A stretch of 37,041 bases of DNA from Massilibacteroides sp. (GTDB lineage Bacteria; Bacteroidota; Bacteroidia; Bacteroidales; Tannerellaceae): NCBI GenBank assembly GCA_028708075.1, contig JAQVZS010000026.1:1-37041 (forward strand), written 5' to 3'. Below are positions 9,999-18,175 of the stretch, in pieces. The notes beneath the pieces are model-generated. The model searched no databases. It was not told where the DNA came from and worked only from the letters and a program-made list of their open reading frames with translations. The stretch's first letter is position 1; every line of letters starts with the position of its first letter. The position numbers and the translations under genes are program-made.

Positions 9999-11771
9999 AT
10001 GGGTACATTAAGTAGACTTCAGGTGTATATGGGTAGGCGAAAAGTGCTTTTGCCCGTTGCCATGGTGCTTTCGGCTATGAGCGCTTTAGCCGGCATGCTT
10101 CCGTACATTTTTATTTGGCTGATTGTAAAAGCTCTTTTTACCGTGGGAGAGGCAGACGCTTCAGGCGTAATTCGAACGTATGCCTGGTGGGCGGTCGGGA
10201 CGGCAGTTGGTGGAATTTTTTTATATTTTCTTGCGCTCATGTCTTCTCACTTGGCTGCGTTTCGGGTAGAAGCGAATCTGCGGCGGGAAGCGATGCGCCG
10301 GATTATTCGCATGCCGCTCGGTTTTTTTGACGGCAATACCAACGGACGTATCCGCAAGATTATTGATGACAACGCTAGTATCACACATACCTTCCTTGCC
10401 CATCAATTGCCCGACTTGGCAGCGACTGTTTTGATGCCACTTTTTACAATCGGATTGATTCTGGCGTTCGACTGGCGGCTGGGTTTAGTTTGTCTGATTC
10501 CGGTCGTGGTTTCAATGGTGTTGATGCAGACGATGATGACCGGGAAGAGTCGCGCTTTCATGCAAGATTACATGACTTCTCTGGAAGAAATGAACACGGA
10601 GGCTGTGGAATATGTGCGGGGAATTCCGGTGGTGAAAGTTTTTCAACAAACGATCTTTTCGTTCAAGAACTTTCATAAGAGCATTATGAATTATAAAAAA
10701 ATGGTATCTATGCATACCGGATTATGGGAAAAGCCGATGTCGGCTTATTCAGTCATTATTAACGCGTTCGTGTTTTTGATCGCGCCTGTGGCTATTTTAT
10801 TGATCGAATATTCGGGTGATTATGCTTCCGTTCTTCTGAATTTTTTTCTGTACGTTCTGCTGACACCTGTGTTTTCTATTTGTATTATGCGGAGTATGTA
10901 TTTGAGTCAGGCGTTGGGGCAAGCGAGCGAAGCGATCGACCGATTCGACCGGCTTACTTCGTATGAGGGACTACAGGTTGATTCGTCCCCTCAGTCGGTT
11001 AATGCTTACGGTATTACTTTCGATAAGGTTGTTTTTCGTTATCCGGGTGCGACGCAAAATGCGATCGATGGCTTGAGCTTTTCTATTCCTGCGGGTAAGA
11101 CGGTAGCGCTGGTAGGTGCTTCCGGCAGTGGAAAAACAACTATCGCCCGTTTGGTCCCGCGCTTTTGGGATACGACGGAAGGACGGGTGATGCTTGGCGG
11201 TGTCGATGTGCGGCGGATTGCGCCTGAAGAGTTGATGAATAAGGTCTCTTTTGTTTTTCAAAATACACGCCTGTTTAAAACGAGTTTACTCGAAAATATC
11301 CGTTACGGAAATCCCGAGGCCACGCCGGAAGAAGTGGAACGGGTAGTTGACCAGGCCCAGTGCCGAGATATTATTAACAAGCAGCCCGCCGGCTTGAATA
11401 CTCTACTCGGAACAGAAGGAACCTATCTTTCCGGTGGCGAACAACAACGGATCGTGTTGGCGCGCGCAATTCTCAAAAACGCGCCGGTCGTGGTTCTGGA
11501 TGAGGCGACGGCTTTTGCTGATCCTGAAAACGAACATCTGATTCACCAAGCGTTAAAAGAATTGACTAAAGATAAAACGGTGATGATGATCGCACACCGG
11601 TTGACGAGTATAACTGACGCAGATCTGATTTTGGTAATTGAAAAGGGAAAGATAGCCGAACAAGGAACGCACGACGAACTACTTGAAAAAAAGGGAATTT
11701 ACTTAACAATGTGGAACGAATATCAACAGTCCATTGCTTGGACAATCCGAAAGGAGGCAAAACATGCTTGA
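9999..11771 (+). CDS. ABC half-transporter, fused membrane and ATPase domains (first of pair)
   Basis: Inner-membrane ABC protein, 590 residues from the start chosen here. The N-terminal exporter-fold membrane domain has about six hydrophobic segments (roughly residues 15-300). The ATPase domain shows Walker A GASGSGKTT, signature LSGGEQQR, Walker B VVVLDEATAFADPENE and the H-loop AHR. The D-loop reads FADPENE rather than the common SLD, a form I associate with siderophore-type YbtP/Irp6 relatives. I chose ATG 9999 because it leads straight into the membrane domain; ATG 9933 (22 residues more) and an in-frame codon at 9879 inside tetR are alternatives. It overlaps the next gene by 8 bases. 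The substrate is unknown: siderophore, drug or peptide are all possible. Confidence 0.88.
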   Translation: MGTLSRLQVYMGRRKVLLPVAMVLSAMSALAGMLPYIFIWLIVKALFTVGEADASGVIRTYAWWAVGTAVGGIFLYFLALMSSHLAAFRVEANLRREAMRRIIRMPLGFFDGNTNGRIRKIIDDNASITHTFLAHQLPDLAATVLMPLFTIGLILAFDWRLGLVCLIPVVVSMVLMQTMMTGKSRAFMQDYMTSLEEMNTEAVEYVRGIPVVKVFQQTIFSFKNFHKSIMNYKKMVSMHTGLWEKPMSAYSVIINAFVFLIAPVAILLIEYSGDYASVLLNFFLYVLLTPVFSICIMRSMYLSQALGQASEAIDRFDRLTSYEGLQVDSSPQSVNAYGITFDKVVFRYPGATQNAIDGLSFSIPAGKTVALVGASGSGKTTIARLVPRFWDTTEGRVMLGGVDVRRIAPEELMNKVSFVFQNTRLFKTSLLENIRYGNPEATPEEVERVVDQAQCRDIINKQPAGLNTLLGTEGTYLSGGEQQRIVLARAILKNAPVVVLDEATAFADPENEHLIHQALKELTKDKTVMMIAHRLTSITDADLILVIEKGKIAEQGTHDELLEKKGIYLTMWNEYQQSIAWTIRKEAKHA

Positions 11772-13491
11772 ACAAATAAAAAAACGGTTTTCCCTTTCCC
11801 AAAAAGGGGCAAAAGATTTTTGTAAAGGAGTATTCTTTACGATATTATTTGATATCATTTTAATGCTCCCGGCGGTTTTTGTTTTTTTGTTTTTAGACGA
11901 CTATCTTCGGCCAGTTTTCGAGCCGTCTCTTTCGCCGGCGCGCGGATTGTTATATTACAGTCTGCTGGGGCTGGTTTTTATGGCAGTTATGTATGTTGTG
12001 GCGGTTTTGCAATACCGGAGCACTTATACGACCGTGTACGACGAAAGTGCAAATCGGCGGATTATGTTGGCAGAAAAGCTTCGTAAATTGCCACTGGCCT
12101 TTTTCGGCGAGAAAAATCTGTCCGACCTGACGGCGACTATCATGGACGATTGTACGGATTTGGAACATACGTTTTCGCATGCCGTGCCGCAATTGTTCGC
12201 TTCAGTGATCAGCACGGTTTTGATCGCTGTTGGGATGTTCTTTTATAATTGGCCGCTGTCTTTAGCGTTGTTTTGGGTTGTTCCTCTGGCATTTTCGATA
12301 ATCCTGATCGCCCGAAAAAAAATCTATAAAGATTTTCAGATTAATTACGCGGCAAAACGGGCGGTAACCGAACAAATACAGGAAGGACTTGATACGGTAC
12401 AGGAAATTAAATCGTACAATCAGGAGGAGGATTATTTGAAAAAATTGGATGTCCGGATCGCGGAATATGAACGTTCGCAGACAAAAGGCGAACTATTGGT
12501 TGGTATTTTTTTGAATGGTGCGCAAAGTCTGTTGAAACTGGGACTCGCAAGCGTTATTATTGTTGGCAGTATGTTGTTGGCGGAAGGAGTGGTCGATTTA
12601 TTTACCTATCTTATATTCTTAGTCGTAGGGACCCGTGTGTACAATCCGATCAACGAAGTGATGAATAATCTGGCTGTATTGGTTTATTTGGATGTACGCA
12701 TCAATCGTATGAAGGAAATGGAAGCCATGCCTATACAGCACGGGAGAACGGATTTTATGCCGTCCGGCTACGATATCGATTTTGATGGAGTCGATTTTGC
12801 ATACGAATCCGGTAAGCAAGTGTTGAAAAATGTTTCCTTCACTGCCAAACAGGGAGAAATCACGGCTTTGGTTGGACCTTCGGGCAGTGGGAAAAGTACG
12901 GCTGTTAAGTTGGCAGCTCGTTTCTGGGATATACAATCCGGCAAAATCCGGCTTGGAGGGATGGATATCAGTCGGATCGACCCGGAGACGTTGTTGAAGA
13001 ATTATGCCGTCGTTTTTCAAGATGTCGTTCTTTTTAACGCTTCGATCATGGACAATATCCGCATCGGACGGCGGGATGCTTCAGACGAAGACGTGATACG
13101 TGTTGCCCGGCTGGCGCAATGCGACGAGTTTGTCCGGAGAATGCCTGATGGTTACCGGACGATCATTGGCGAGAATGGCGAAACGCTTTCCGGAGGAGAA
13201 CGCCAGCGTGTTTCGATCGCCCGCGCTTTGTTGAAAGACGCACCGATCATCCTGCTGGATGAAGCGACAGCTTCGTTGGATGTTGAAAACGAGACGAAAA
13301 TACAAACGGCCATTTCCGAACTGGTGCGTGATAAAACCGTTTTGATCATTGCTCACCGAATGCGTACGGTGGCGAATGCCGACCACGTGGTTGTTTTGGA
13401 AAACGGCACTGTTGTTGAAAAAGGCTCGCCGGAATTGTTGAAAAAGCAAAACGGGTTGTTTTCTCGAATGACGTCCCGGCAAATCCGTTAA
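11764..13491 (+). CDS. ABC half-transporter, fused membrane and ATPase domains (second of pair)
   Basis: Partner of the preceding half-transporter, 575 residues with the same layout: membrane domain (about 20-310) and an ATPase domain with Walker A GPSGSGKST, signature LSGGERQR, Walker B IILLDEATASLDVENE and the H-loop AHR. All catalytic elements look intact. The start ATG 11764 is fixed by a strong AAGGAGG (11751-11757) 6 bases upstream, which lies inside the end of the first gene; an earlier in-frame codon at 11734 lacks such a site. The 8-base overlap and the divergent sequences suggest a heterodimer. A YbtQ-like role is possible, but the substrate cannot be inferred. Confidence 0.9.
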   Translation: MLEQIKKRFSLSQKGAKDFCKGVFFTILFDIILMLPAVFVFLFLDDYLRPVFEPSLSPARGLLYYSLLGLVFMAVMYVVAVLQYRSTYTTVYDESANRRIMLAEKLRKLPLAFFGEKNLSDLTATIMDDCTDLEHTFSHAVPQLFASVISTVLIAVGMFFYNWPLSLALFWVVPLAFSIILIARKKIYKDFQINYAAKRAVTEQIQEGLDTVQEIKSYNQEEDYLKKLDVRIAEYERSQTKGELLVGIFLNGAQSLLKLGLASVIIVGSMLLAEGVVDLFTYLIFLVVGTRVYNPINEVMNNLAVLVYLDVRINRMKEMEAMPIQHGRTDFMPSGYDIDFDGVDFAYESGKQVLKNVSFTAKQGEITALVGPSGSGKSTAVKLAARFWDIQSGKIRLGGMDISRIDPETLLKNYAVVFQDVVLFNASIMDNIRIGRRDASDEDVIRVARLAQCDEFVRRMPDGYRTIIGENGETLSGGERQRVSIARALLKDAPIILLDEATASLDVENETKIQTAISELVRDKTVLIIAHRMRTVANADHVVVLENGTVVEKGSPELLKKQNGLFSRMTSRQIR

Positions 13492-13555
13492 TTTGTTCCG
13501 TAAAAAGTATCATTTATACCATAATTTGTATTGCAATATTTAGTGAAGAGCTAAG

Positions 13556-13563
13556 TAAATTTG
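13556..13563 (+). promoter_or_regulatory. Bacteroidetes -7 box for the SnoaL-like gene
   Basis: TAAATTTG matches TAnnTTTG and lies 25 bases before the ATG at 13589. ATTG at 13530-13533 is a possible weak -33 with a 22-base spacer. Confidence 0.5.
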
Positions 13564-13588
13564 CAGAGTATTACAAATAATAATCCTT

Positions 13589-14044
13589 ATGAGAAAACAA
13601 ACATTTTTATTAATGACATTTTTAATAAATTCTTTTATGAGTTTTTCACAGACAACGAATGAAAATATTGTTCAGAAAATCATTGCATTGGAAAAGAATG
13701 CTTTGGAGCGTTGGAATCTAGGTGATCCGGACGGATACCTTGCCCTCTCGGCAAATGATGTAACCTATTTTGACCCCTCTCTCGACCAAAGGCTTGATGG
13801 GCTGGAAGCGTTGAAAAAGTATTATGAACCGGCTCGAGGGTTAGTTCATGTGTCAAAATACGAAATGCTCAACCCACAGGTATCTACCTCAAAGGAAATG
13901 GCTGTTTTGACATTCAATCTCCATTCATACTATGATGGTAAAGTTCAAAAATGGAATTGTACGGAGGTCTACCGATTAGAGAAAGATGGGCAATGGAAAA
14001 TAGTTCAGACACATTGGTCACTTACAAAACCTGATTTAAAATGA
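13589..14044 (+). CDS. Secreted SnoaL-like/DUF4440 (NTF2-fold) protein
   Basis: Small cone-shaped alpha+beta protein of the NTF2-like superfamily, 151 residues. Residues 1-20 form a signal peptide (MRKQTFLLMTF... ending SFSQ), so it is exported. The mature part has the DUF4440 pattern: a helix with IIALEKNALERWNLGDPDGYLAL, then ANDVTYFDPSLDQRLDGLEAL, and C-terminal strands ending WKIVQTHWSLTKP. Such proteins can be hydrolases, isomerases or ligand binders; no function can be set here. It is convergent with an AraC regulator, and both are AT-richer than their neighbours, which may mean shared recent acquisition. Confidence 0.78.
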   Translation: MRKQTFLLMTFLINSFMSFSQTTNENIVQKIIALEKNALERWNLGDPDGYLALSANDVTYFDPSLDQRLDGLEALKKYYEPARGLVHVSKYEMLNPQVSTSKEMAVLTFNLHSYYDGKVQKWNCTEVYRLEKDGQWKIVQTHWSLTKPDLK

Positions 14045-14070
14045 CTTTATTTATATAAATAGGCAAGATT

Positions 14071-14934
14071 CTATTTTTCCCTATTTCTAAAATCTAATGG
14101 AGTAATACCTTGTCGGTTACGAAAGAAACGGATAAAATAAGAAGCGGTTTCAAAATTTAGCATTTGGGATATTTCCGAAACAGAATAGATGGAGTACTGA
14201 AGTAACTTCTTCGATTCGGCAAACAGTCTGTCATTAATCATTTGTTTCGCTGAACAACCCGTTTCTTTCTTAACCAATTCATTTAAATAGTTGGGAGTCA
14301 AACATAGCTTATCGGCATAATATCCAACCGAATGAAACTGCCGGAATTCTGTATTAAGTAGTCCGGTGAATCTCTTCACATATTGGTTTTGAACTTTAAT
14401 TTCATAAATTTTATTCTTCTGAATGAAAATTCTATCCAGATATTTCAGTATCTGATACAATATTGCCCGCAAAATATGCTTATCTTTTTCCTTATACAGC
14501 AGAATTTCAGCTTTTACGTTTTGTGTCAGAGACAACGCACGGTCGTATTCATCATCTGACAGCTGCAATTTATCCGGACATTGTTTAATAGGATTGAAAT
14601 AGGAAATATGATTCAAAAAATCGGGATCATTAAAAAAAGAGAGTAGAAATTCTTCTTCAAAAATCAGAGCATAGCCGTCAGCAATCGTTTGAATATCCCA
14701 TTCTCTCAATTGGTCAGGTACGGTAAATACAACATCCCCTTTTCGGACGTGGCAAACTTTATCGCCAATTCTAAAAGTTCCTTCGCCTTCAGTTATCAGT
14801 GTAATATCATAGTAGCTCAAAGAATGGAGAGGCTCTTTAATAAGAAACTTCTTAATATCTTTTAGGCTAACGACATCAACAAGAAGTTCTTCACCATACT
14901 TATTCTTATAAAAAGGAAAACAGTTCTTGTTCAT
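14071..14934 (-). CDS. AraC-family transcriptional regulator
   Basis: Activator of 287 residues. The N-terminal cupin-like sensor (about 1-150) includes SYYDITLITEGEGTFRIGDK and the following RKGDVVFTVPDQ, typical of ligand-sensing AraC proteins. The C-terminal 95 residues form the double helix-turn-helix: YADKLCLTPNYLNELVKKETG, then VSEISQMLNFETASYFIRFFRNRQGITPLDFR. It is transcribed alone from a -7 box at 14949-14956 and converges on the SnoaL-like gene, 26 bases apart. The target is unknown; its neighbour or itself is the simplest guess. Base composition is visibly AT-richer than the surrounding housekeeping genes. Confidence 0.93.
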   Translation of the reverse strand: MNKNCFPFYKNKYGEELLVDVVSLKDIKKFLIKEPLHSLSYYDITLITEGEGTFRIGDKVCHVRKGDVVFTVPDQLREWDIQTIADGYALIFEEEFLLSFFNDPDFLNHISYFNPIKQCPDKLQLSDDEYDRALSLTQNVKAEILLYKEKDKHILRAILYQILKYLDRIFIQKNKIYEIKVQNQYVKRFTGLLNTEFRQFHSVGYYADKLCLTPNYLNELVKKETGCSAKQMINDRLFAESKKLLQYSIYSVSEISQMLNFETASYFIRFFRNRQGITPLDFRNREK

Positions 14935-14948
14935 ACTGCATTTTTCTA

Positions 14949-14956
14949 CAAATGTA
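14949..14956 (-). promoter_or_regulatory. Bacteroidetes -7 box for the araC-like gene
   Basis: The minus strand reads TACATTTG, matching TAnnTTTG, 14 bases before the ATG at 14934. The short leader makes this somewhat uncertain. Confidence 0.4.
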
Positions 14957-15105
14957 TATGATTCTTTTCTCAGTTTTTATAATGTATTATATTTGATGTA
15001 GAATCCAGCACAAAACTATCTTTTATCAGAACTAATGTTTTGGGAATAACAAGAGAGTGTGGTCTTTATTTTAAGTGGGCGCGATTATAAATCACCTTTT
15101 TTATG

Positions 15106-15113
15106 TAAGTTTG
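15106..15113 (+). promoter_or_regulatory. Bacteroidetes -7 box for the TPR/beta-barrel operon
   Basis: TAAGTTTG lies within a 16-base stretch (15100-15115) that is repeated exactly before topA (20303-20318). It is 53 bases before the ATG at 15167. No -33 TTTG is seen at standard spacing. Confidence 0.5.
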
Positions 15114-15166
15114 CATAACAGAACAGACGGGGCTGAGATTGCCTTGTGACAAAAAGCAAAAGGCTG

Positions 15167-18166
15167 ATGAAAAAAATTCTTATTTTGCTGTGTGTTATTG
15201 TAGGTAGCCACACGGCTTATGGGCAGCGTATTTATCAATATGGTGCGCAGGATAGATTGTTTGTTGAGGGTAAGGAATTGTTTAATCTGAAAAATTACGC
15301 GGGTTGTATCGATAAGTTGCAGGCGTATAAAGTTGAGGCGACGGACGCTGATTTGATCCAGGAAGCCGATTATATGCTGGTCTCTTCTGCTTTTGAACAG
15401 GGACGCACGGATGCAGATCTTTTGTTGAAAGAGTTTCTGGATACGTATCCGGATACGCGCCATGTGCCGGTCGTGAATTATATGATCGCTTCTGTTCATT
15501 TCGACCGGGAAGAATACGAAAAAGCGATTTTTTGGTTTGGCGAATCGAATATAGACCTGCTGGGTTCGCAAGAGCAGGAAGCTTATTCGTTCCGCTTAGC
15601 TTATTCGTTGCTGCAAACAGGCGAGAAAGAAAAGGCGAGAGGCTATTTTGCCCGTATCCGGCAGATCGGGACGACTTACCGTCCGGCAGCAGCTTATTAT
15701 CTGGCTTATCTGAATTATGTCGATGGGAATTACGATAAGGCATTAAAGGAATTCGCTTCGTTGAAAGAGAATAAGGCGTTTCGCGTCCGCTCTCAATATT
15801 ATATTACGCAAATCTACTTTATTCAAAATAAGTTCGATCGGGTGATTAAAGAAGGCGAAGACCTGTTGCGAGCGTATCCGGACGAAGCGAACAATAATGA
15901 AGTGTACAGGATTCTCGGGAATTCGTATTATCATTTAGGCGACGAGAATAAGGCGGCGGAACATCTTTCGCGGTATGTTTCTTTGACCGATAATCCTTTA
16001 CGAGGAGATCTTTATATTCTGGGTATTTGCTTCTTTAATAAAAAGAATTACAACAGTGCTGTGGATTTGTTGGGTCGGGTGGTTATCCGGAGCGACGAAT
16101 TAACTCAAAACGCATATCTGTATTTAGGGCAGTGTTACCTGAAACTAAACGATAAAAACAATGCGCGTATGGCTTTCGAAGCGGCGGCGACGGCGAATTT
16201 CGACAATCGAGTGAAAGAAGTTGCCCTCTATAATTACGCGCTTTTGCTGCACGAAACTTCTTTTTCCGGTTTTGGGGAGTCGGTGACGGTTTTCGAGGAT
16301 TTTTTGAATGATTTTCCCAATTCGGAATACAACGACAAGGTAAATGATTACTTGACAGAAGTATATCTGACGACAAAGAATTATAAAGCGGCGCTTACAT
16401 CGATCGAAAAAATTAAGCATCCAGCGGCGAAGCTATTAGAAGCGAAACAGAACATTCTGTTTCAACTGGGTACGCAGGCTTTTACGAATATGAATTTGGA
16501 TGAGGCTGAGGGTTATTTTAACCGGGCGATCGCTTTGGGCAATTATAATCCGGAAGCGAAAAGCGACGCGTATTTTTGGCGGGGCGAAGTGGCTTACCGC
16601 AAGGACAATTATCCCAGAGCGGCGGCCGATTATACGACTTATCTGAACACCACACGTCTTAGGGATACGGACATGTATGCGCTGGCGTATTATAATCTGG
16701 GATATACCTATTTTAAGATGAATCAATATTCGGAAGCGCTGACTCGTTTTCGGCTGTACGTTGACCGCGAACGCAATCAGCAGGCGGCTTCTTATTCAGA
16801 CGCCTATAATCGGATCGGCGACTGTCTTTTCAATAATCGCCAGTTTGCTGAAGCCGAAGCAGTATATGCGCGTGCGGCAAGCTTGCAACCTTCAGCCGGA
16901 GATTATGCCGTTTATCAACGGGGTTTCCTCTTGGGTTTGCAGAAAGATTACCGGGGGAAAATTAACGCGATGGATCGTCTGATCGGAGAGTATCCGCAGT
17001 CTCAATACGCGGATGATGCGTTGTATGAAAAAGGGCGTGCGTACGTTTTATTAGAAAATAGCAAGGGGGCTTTGGACGCATTCGATACCTTGATTGCCCG
17101 TTTTCCGCAAAGCAGTCTGGCGCGTAAAGCGGGCGTACAGTTGGCGTTGCTTTATTATAATGATAACGAACTGGAAAAAGCCGTGACGGCGTATAAGAAA
17201 GTAATTGATACTTATCCGGGCAGTGAGGAAGCAAAGGTGGCGCTTCAGGATTTGAAATCGGTGTATATAGATTTGAACGATATTAGTTCGTATGCTGCTT
17301 ATGTGAATTCCTTGGGTGGAAATACCCGGTTTGAGGTGAGTGAACAGGACTCGCTGACGTATATAGCCGCGGAAAAACTATTTATGCGTGGCGATAATTC
17401 GGGCGCCAGACGGAGTCTTGAAAATTATCTTCGGACGTTTCCCGAGGGGGCGTTTAGTCCCAACGCTAATTATTATCTGGCTTCGATTGCCTTTTCAGGA
17501 AAAGAATACAAACAGGCAATTAGTCTGTATGAAAAAGTGTTGGATAGTGGAGACCTGAAATTTAGGGAGGAAGCGTTGGCTCGTAAGGCGGAAATTGAAT
17601 ACCTTGAAAAAGCGTATGCGGACGCGATGGAAACATTTAAAACCTTATTGATGATTGCCGAAAAATCGGAGAATAAGTTAGCCGCCCGACTCGGATGGAT
17701 GCGCAGCGCACATTGGACAAATCAGTCGCCGGAAGCATTGCAGGCAGCGAATCAACTTTTGGAAGATCCTAAGCTTTCGCCGGAAGTACAGACGGAAGCT
17801 CGTTATATCCGAGCAAAATCTTATATCGTTCAGAAGCAAGAAAATAAGGCTTTGCCCGATCTTCAGGCGTTGAGCAAGGATACGCGTACGGTTCAGGGAG
17901 CGGAAGCGAAATATTTGCTGGCTCAATTATATTTTGATACGAACGAAAGCGATAAGGCGGAAAAAGAATTGATGAGCTTCATTGAAAATGGAACGCCTCA
18001 CCAATATTGGTTGGCACGTGGGTTTATTTTGCTCGCGGATATTTATATCAGTCGGGAAGATGATTTCCAGGCACGTCAATACTTAACAAGTTTGCAAAAT
18101 AATTATAAAATACAGGATGATATCCATAGTATGATTGAGAAAAGATTGGCGAAATTAAAGAAATAG
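15167..18166 (+). CDS. Large periplasmic tetratricopeptide-repeat protein
   Basis: Scaffold-type protein of 999 residues. The signal peptide (1-20, MKKILILLCVIVGSHTAYGQ) has no lipobox, so the protein is exported and probably soluble or surface-associated. The whole mature part is a string of helical TPR and Sel1-like hairpins, for example YLYLGQCYLKLNDKNNARMAF and ALAYYNLGYTYFKMNQYSEAL. Repeats of the type YPxSxxAxxAxxxLAxxYY in the second half resemble BamD/YbgF-like TPRs. I chose ATG 15167 over an in-frame GTG at 15146 because it opens the signal peptide. It lies 9 bases before the beta-barrel gene; together they look like an envelope complex. No enzymatic domain is visible. Confidence 0.85.
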   Translation: MKKILILLCVIVGSHTAYGQRIYQYGAQDRLFVEGKELFNLKNYAGCIDKLQAYKVEATDADLIQEADYMLVSSAFEQGRTDADLLLKEFLDTYPDTRHVPVVNYMIASVHFDREEYEKAIFWFGESNIDLLGSQEQEAYSFRLAYSLLQTGEKEKARGYFARIRQIGTTYRPAAAYYLAYLNYVDGNYDKALKEFASLKENKAFRVRSQYYITQIYFIQNKFDRVIKEGEDLLRAYPDEANNNEVYRILGNSYYHLGDENKAAEHLSRYVSLTDNPLRGDLYILGICFFNKKNYNSAVDLLGRVVIRSDELTQNAYLYLGQCYLKLNDKNNARMAFEAAATANFDNRVKEVALYNYALLLHETSFSGFGESVTVFEDFLNDFPNSEYNDKVNDYLTEVYLTTKNYKAALTSIEKIKHPAAKLLEAKQNILFQLGTQAFTNMNLDEAEGYFNRAIALGNYNPEAKSDAYFWRGEVAYRKDNYPRAAADYTTYLNTTRLRDTDMYALAYYNLGYTYFKMNQYSEALTRFRLYVDRERNQQAASYSDAYNRIGDCLFNNRQFAEAEAVYARAASLQPSAGDYAVYQRGFLLGLQKDYRGKINAMDRLIGEYPQSQYADDALYEKGRAYVLLENSKGALDAFDTLIARFPQSSLARKAGVQLALLYYNDNELEKAVTAYKKVIDTYPGSEEAKVALQDLKSVYIDLNDISSYAAYVNSLGGNTRFEVSEQDSLTYIAAEKLFMRGDNSGARRSLENYLRTFPEGAFSPNANYYLASIAFSGKEYKQAISLYEKVLDSGDLKFREEALARKAEIEYLEKAYADAMETFKTLLMIAEKSENKLAARLGWMRSAHWTNQSPEALQAANQLLEDPKLSPEVQTEARYIRAKSYIVQKQENKALPDLQALSKDTRTVQGAEAKYLLAQLYFDTNESDKAEKELMSFIENGTPHQYWLARGFILLADIYISREDDFQARQYLTSLQNNYKIQDDIHSMIEKRLAKLKK

Positions 18167-18175
18167 AGAAAAAAG

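Noticed and set aside
14045-14070. A 14-base AT palindrome (TATTTATATAAATA) between the SnoaL-like and AraC genes as a terminator.
   Set aside because: It is made only of A and T, has no GC-stabilised stem and no U run; such palindromes are expected by chance in AT-rich DNA.
15146-15166. An upstream in-frame GTG as the start of the TPR protein.
   Set aside because: The signal peptide begins at ATG 15167; the extra seven residues (MTKSKRL) would only lengthen its n-region and are not needed.
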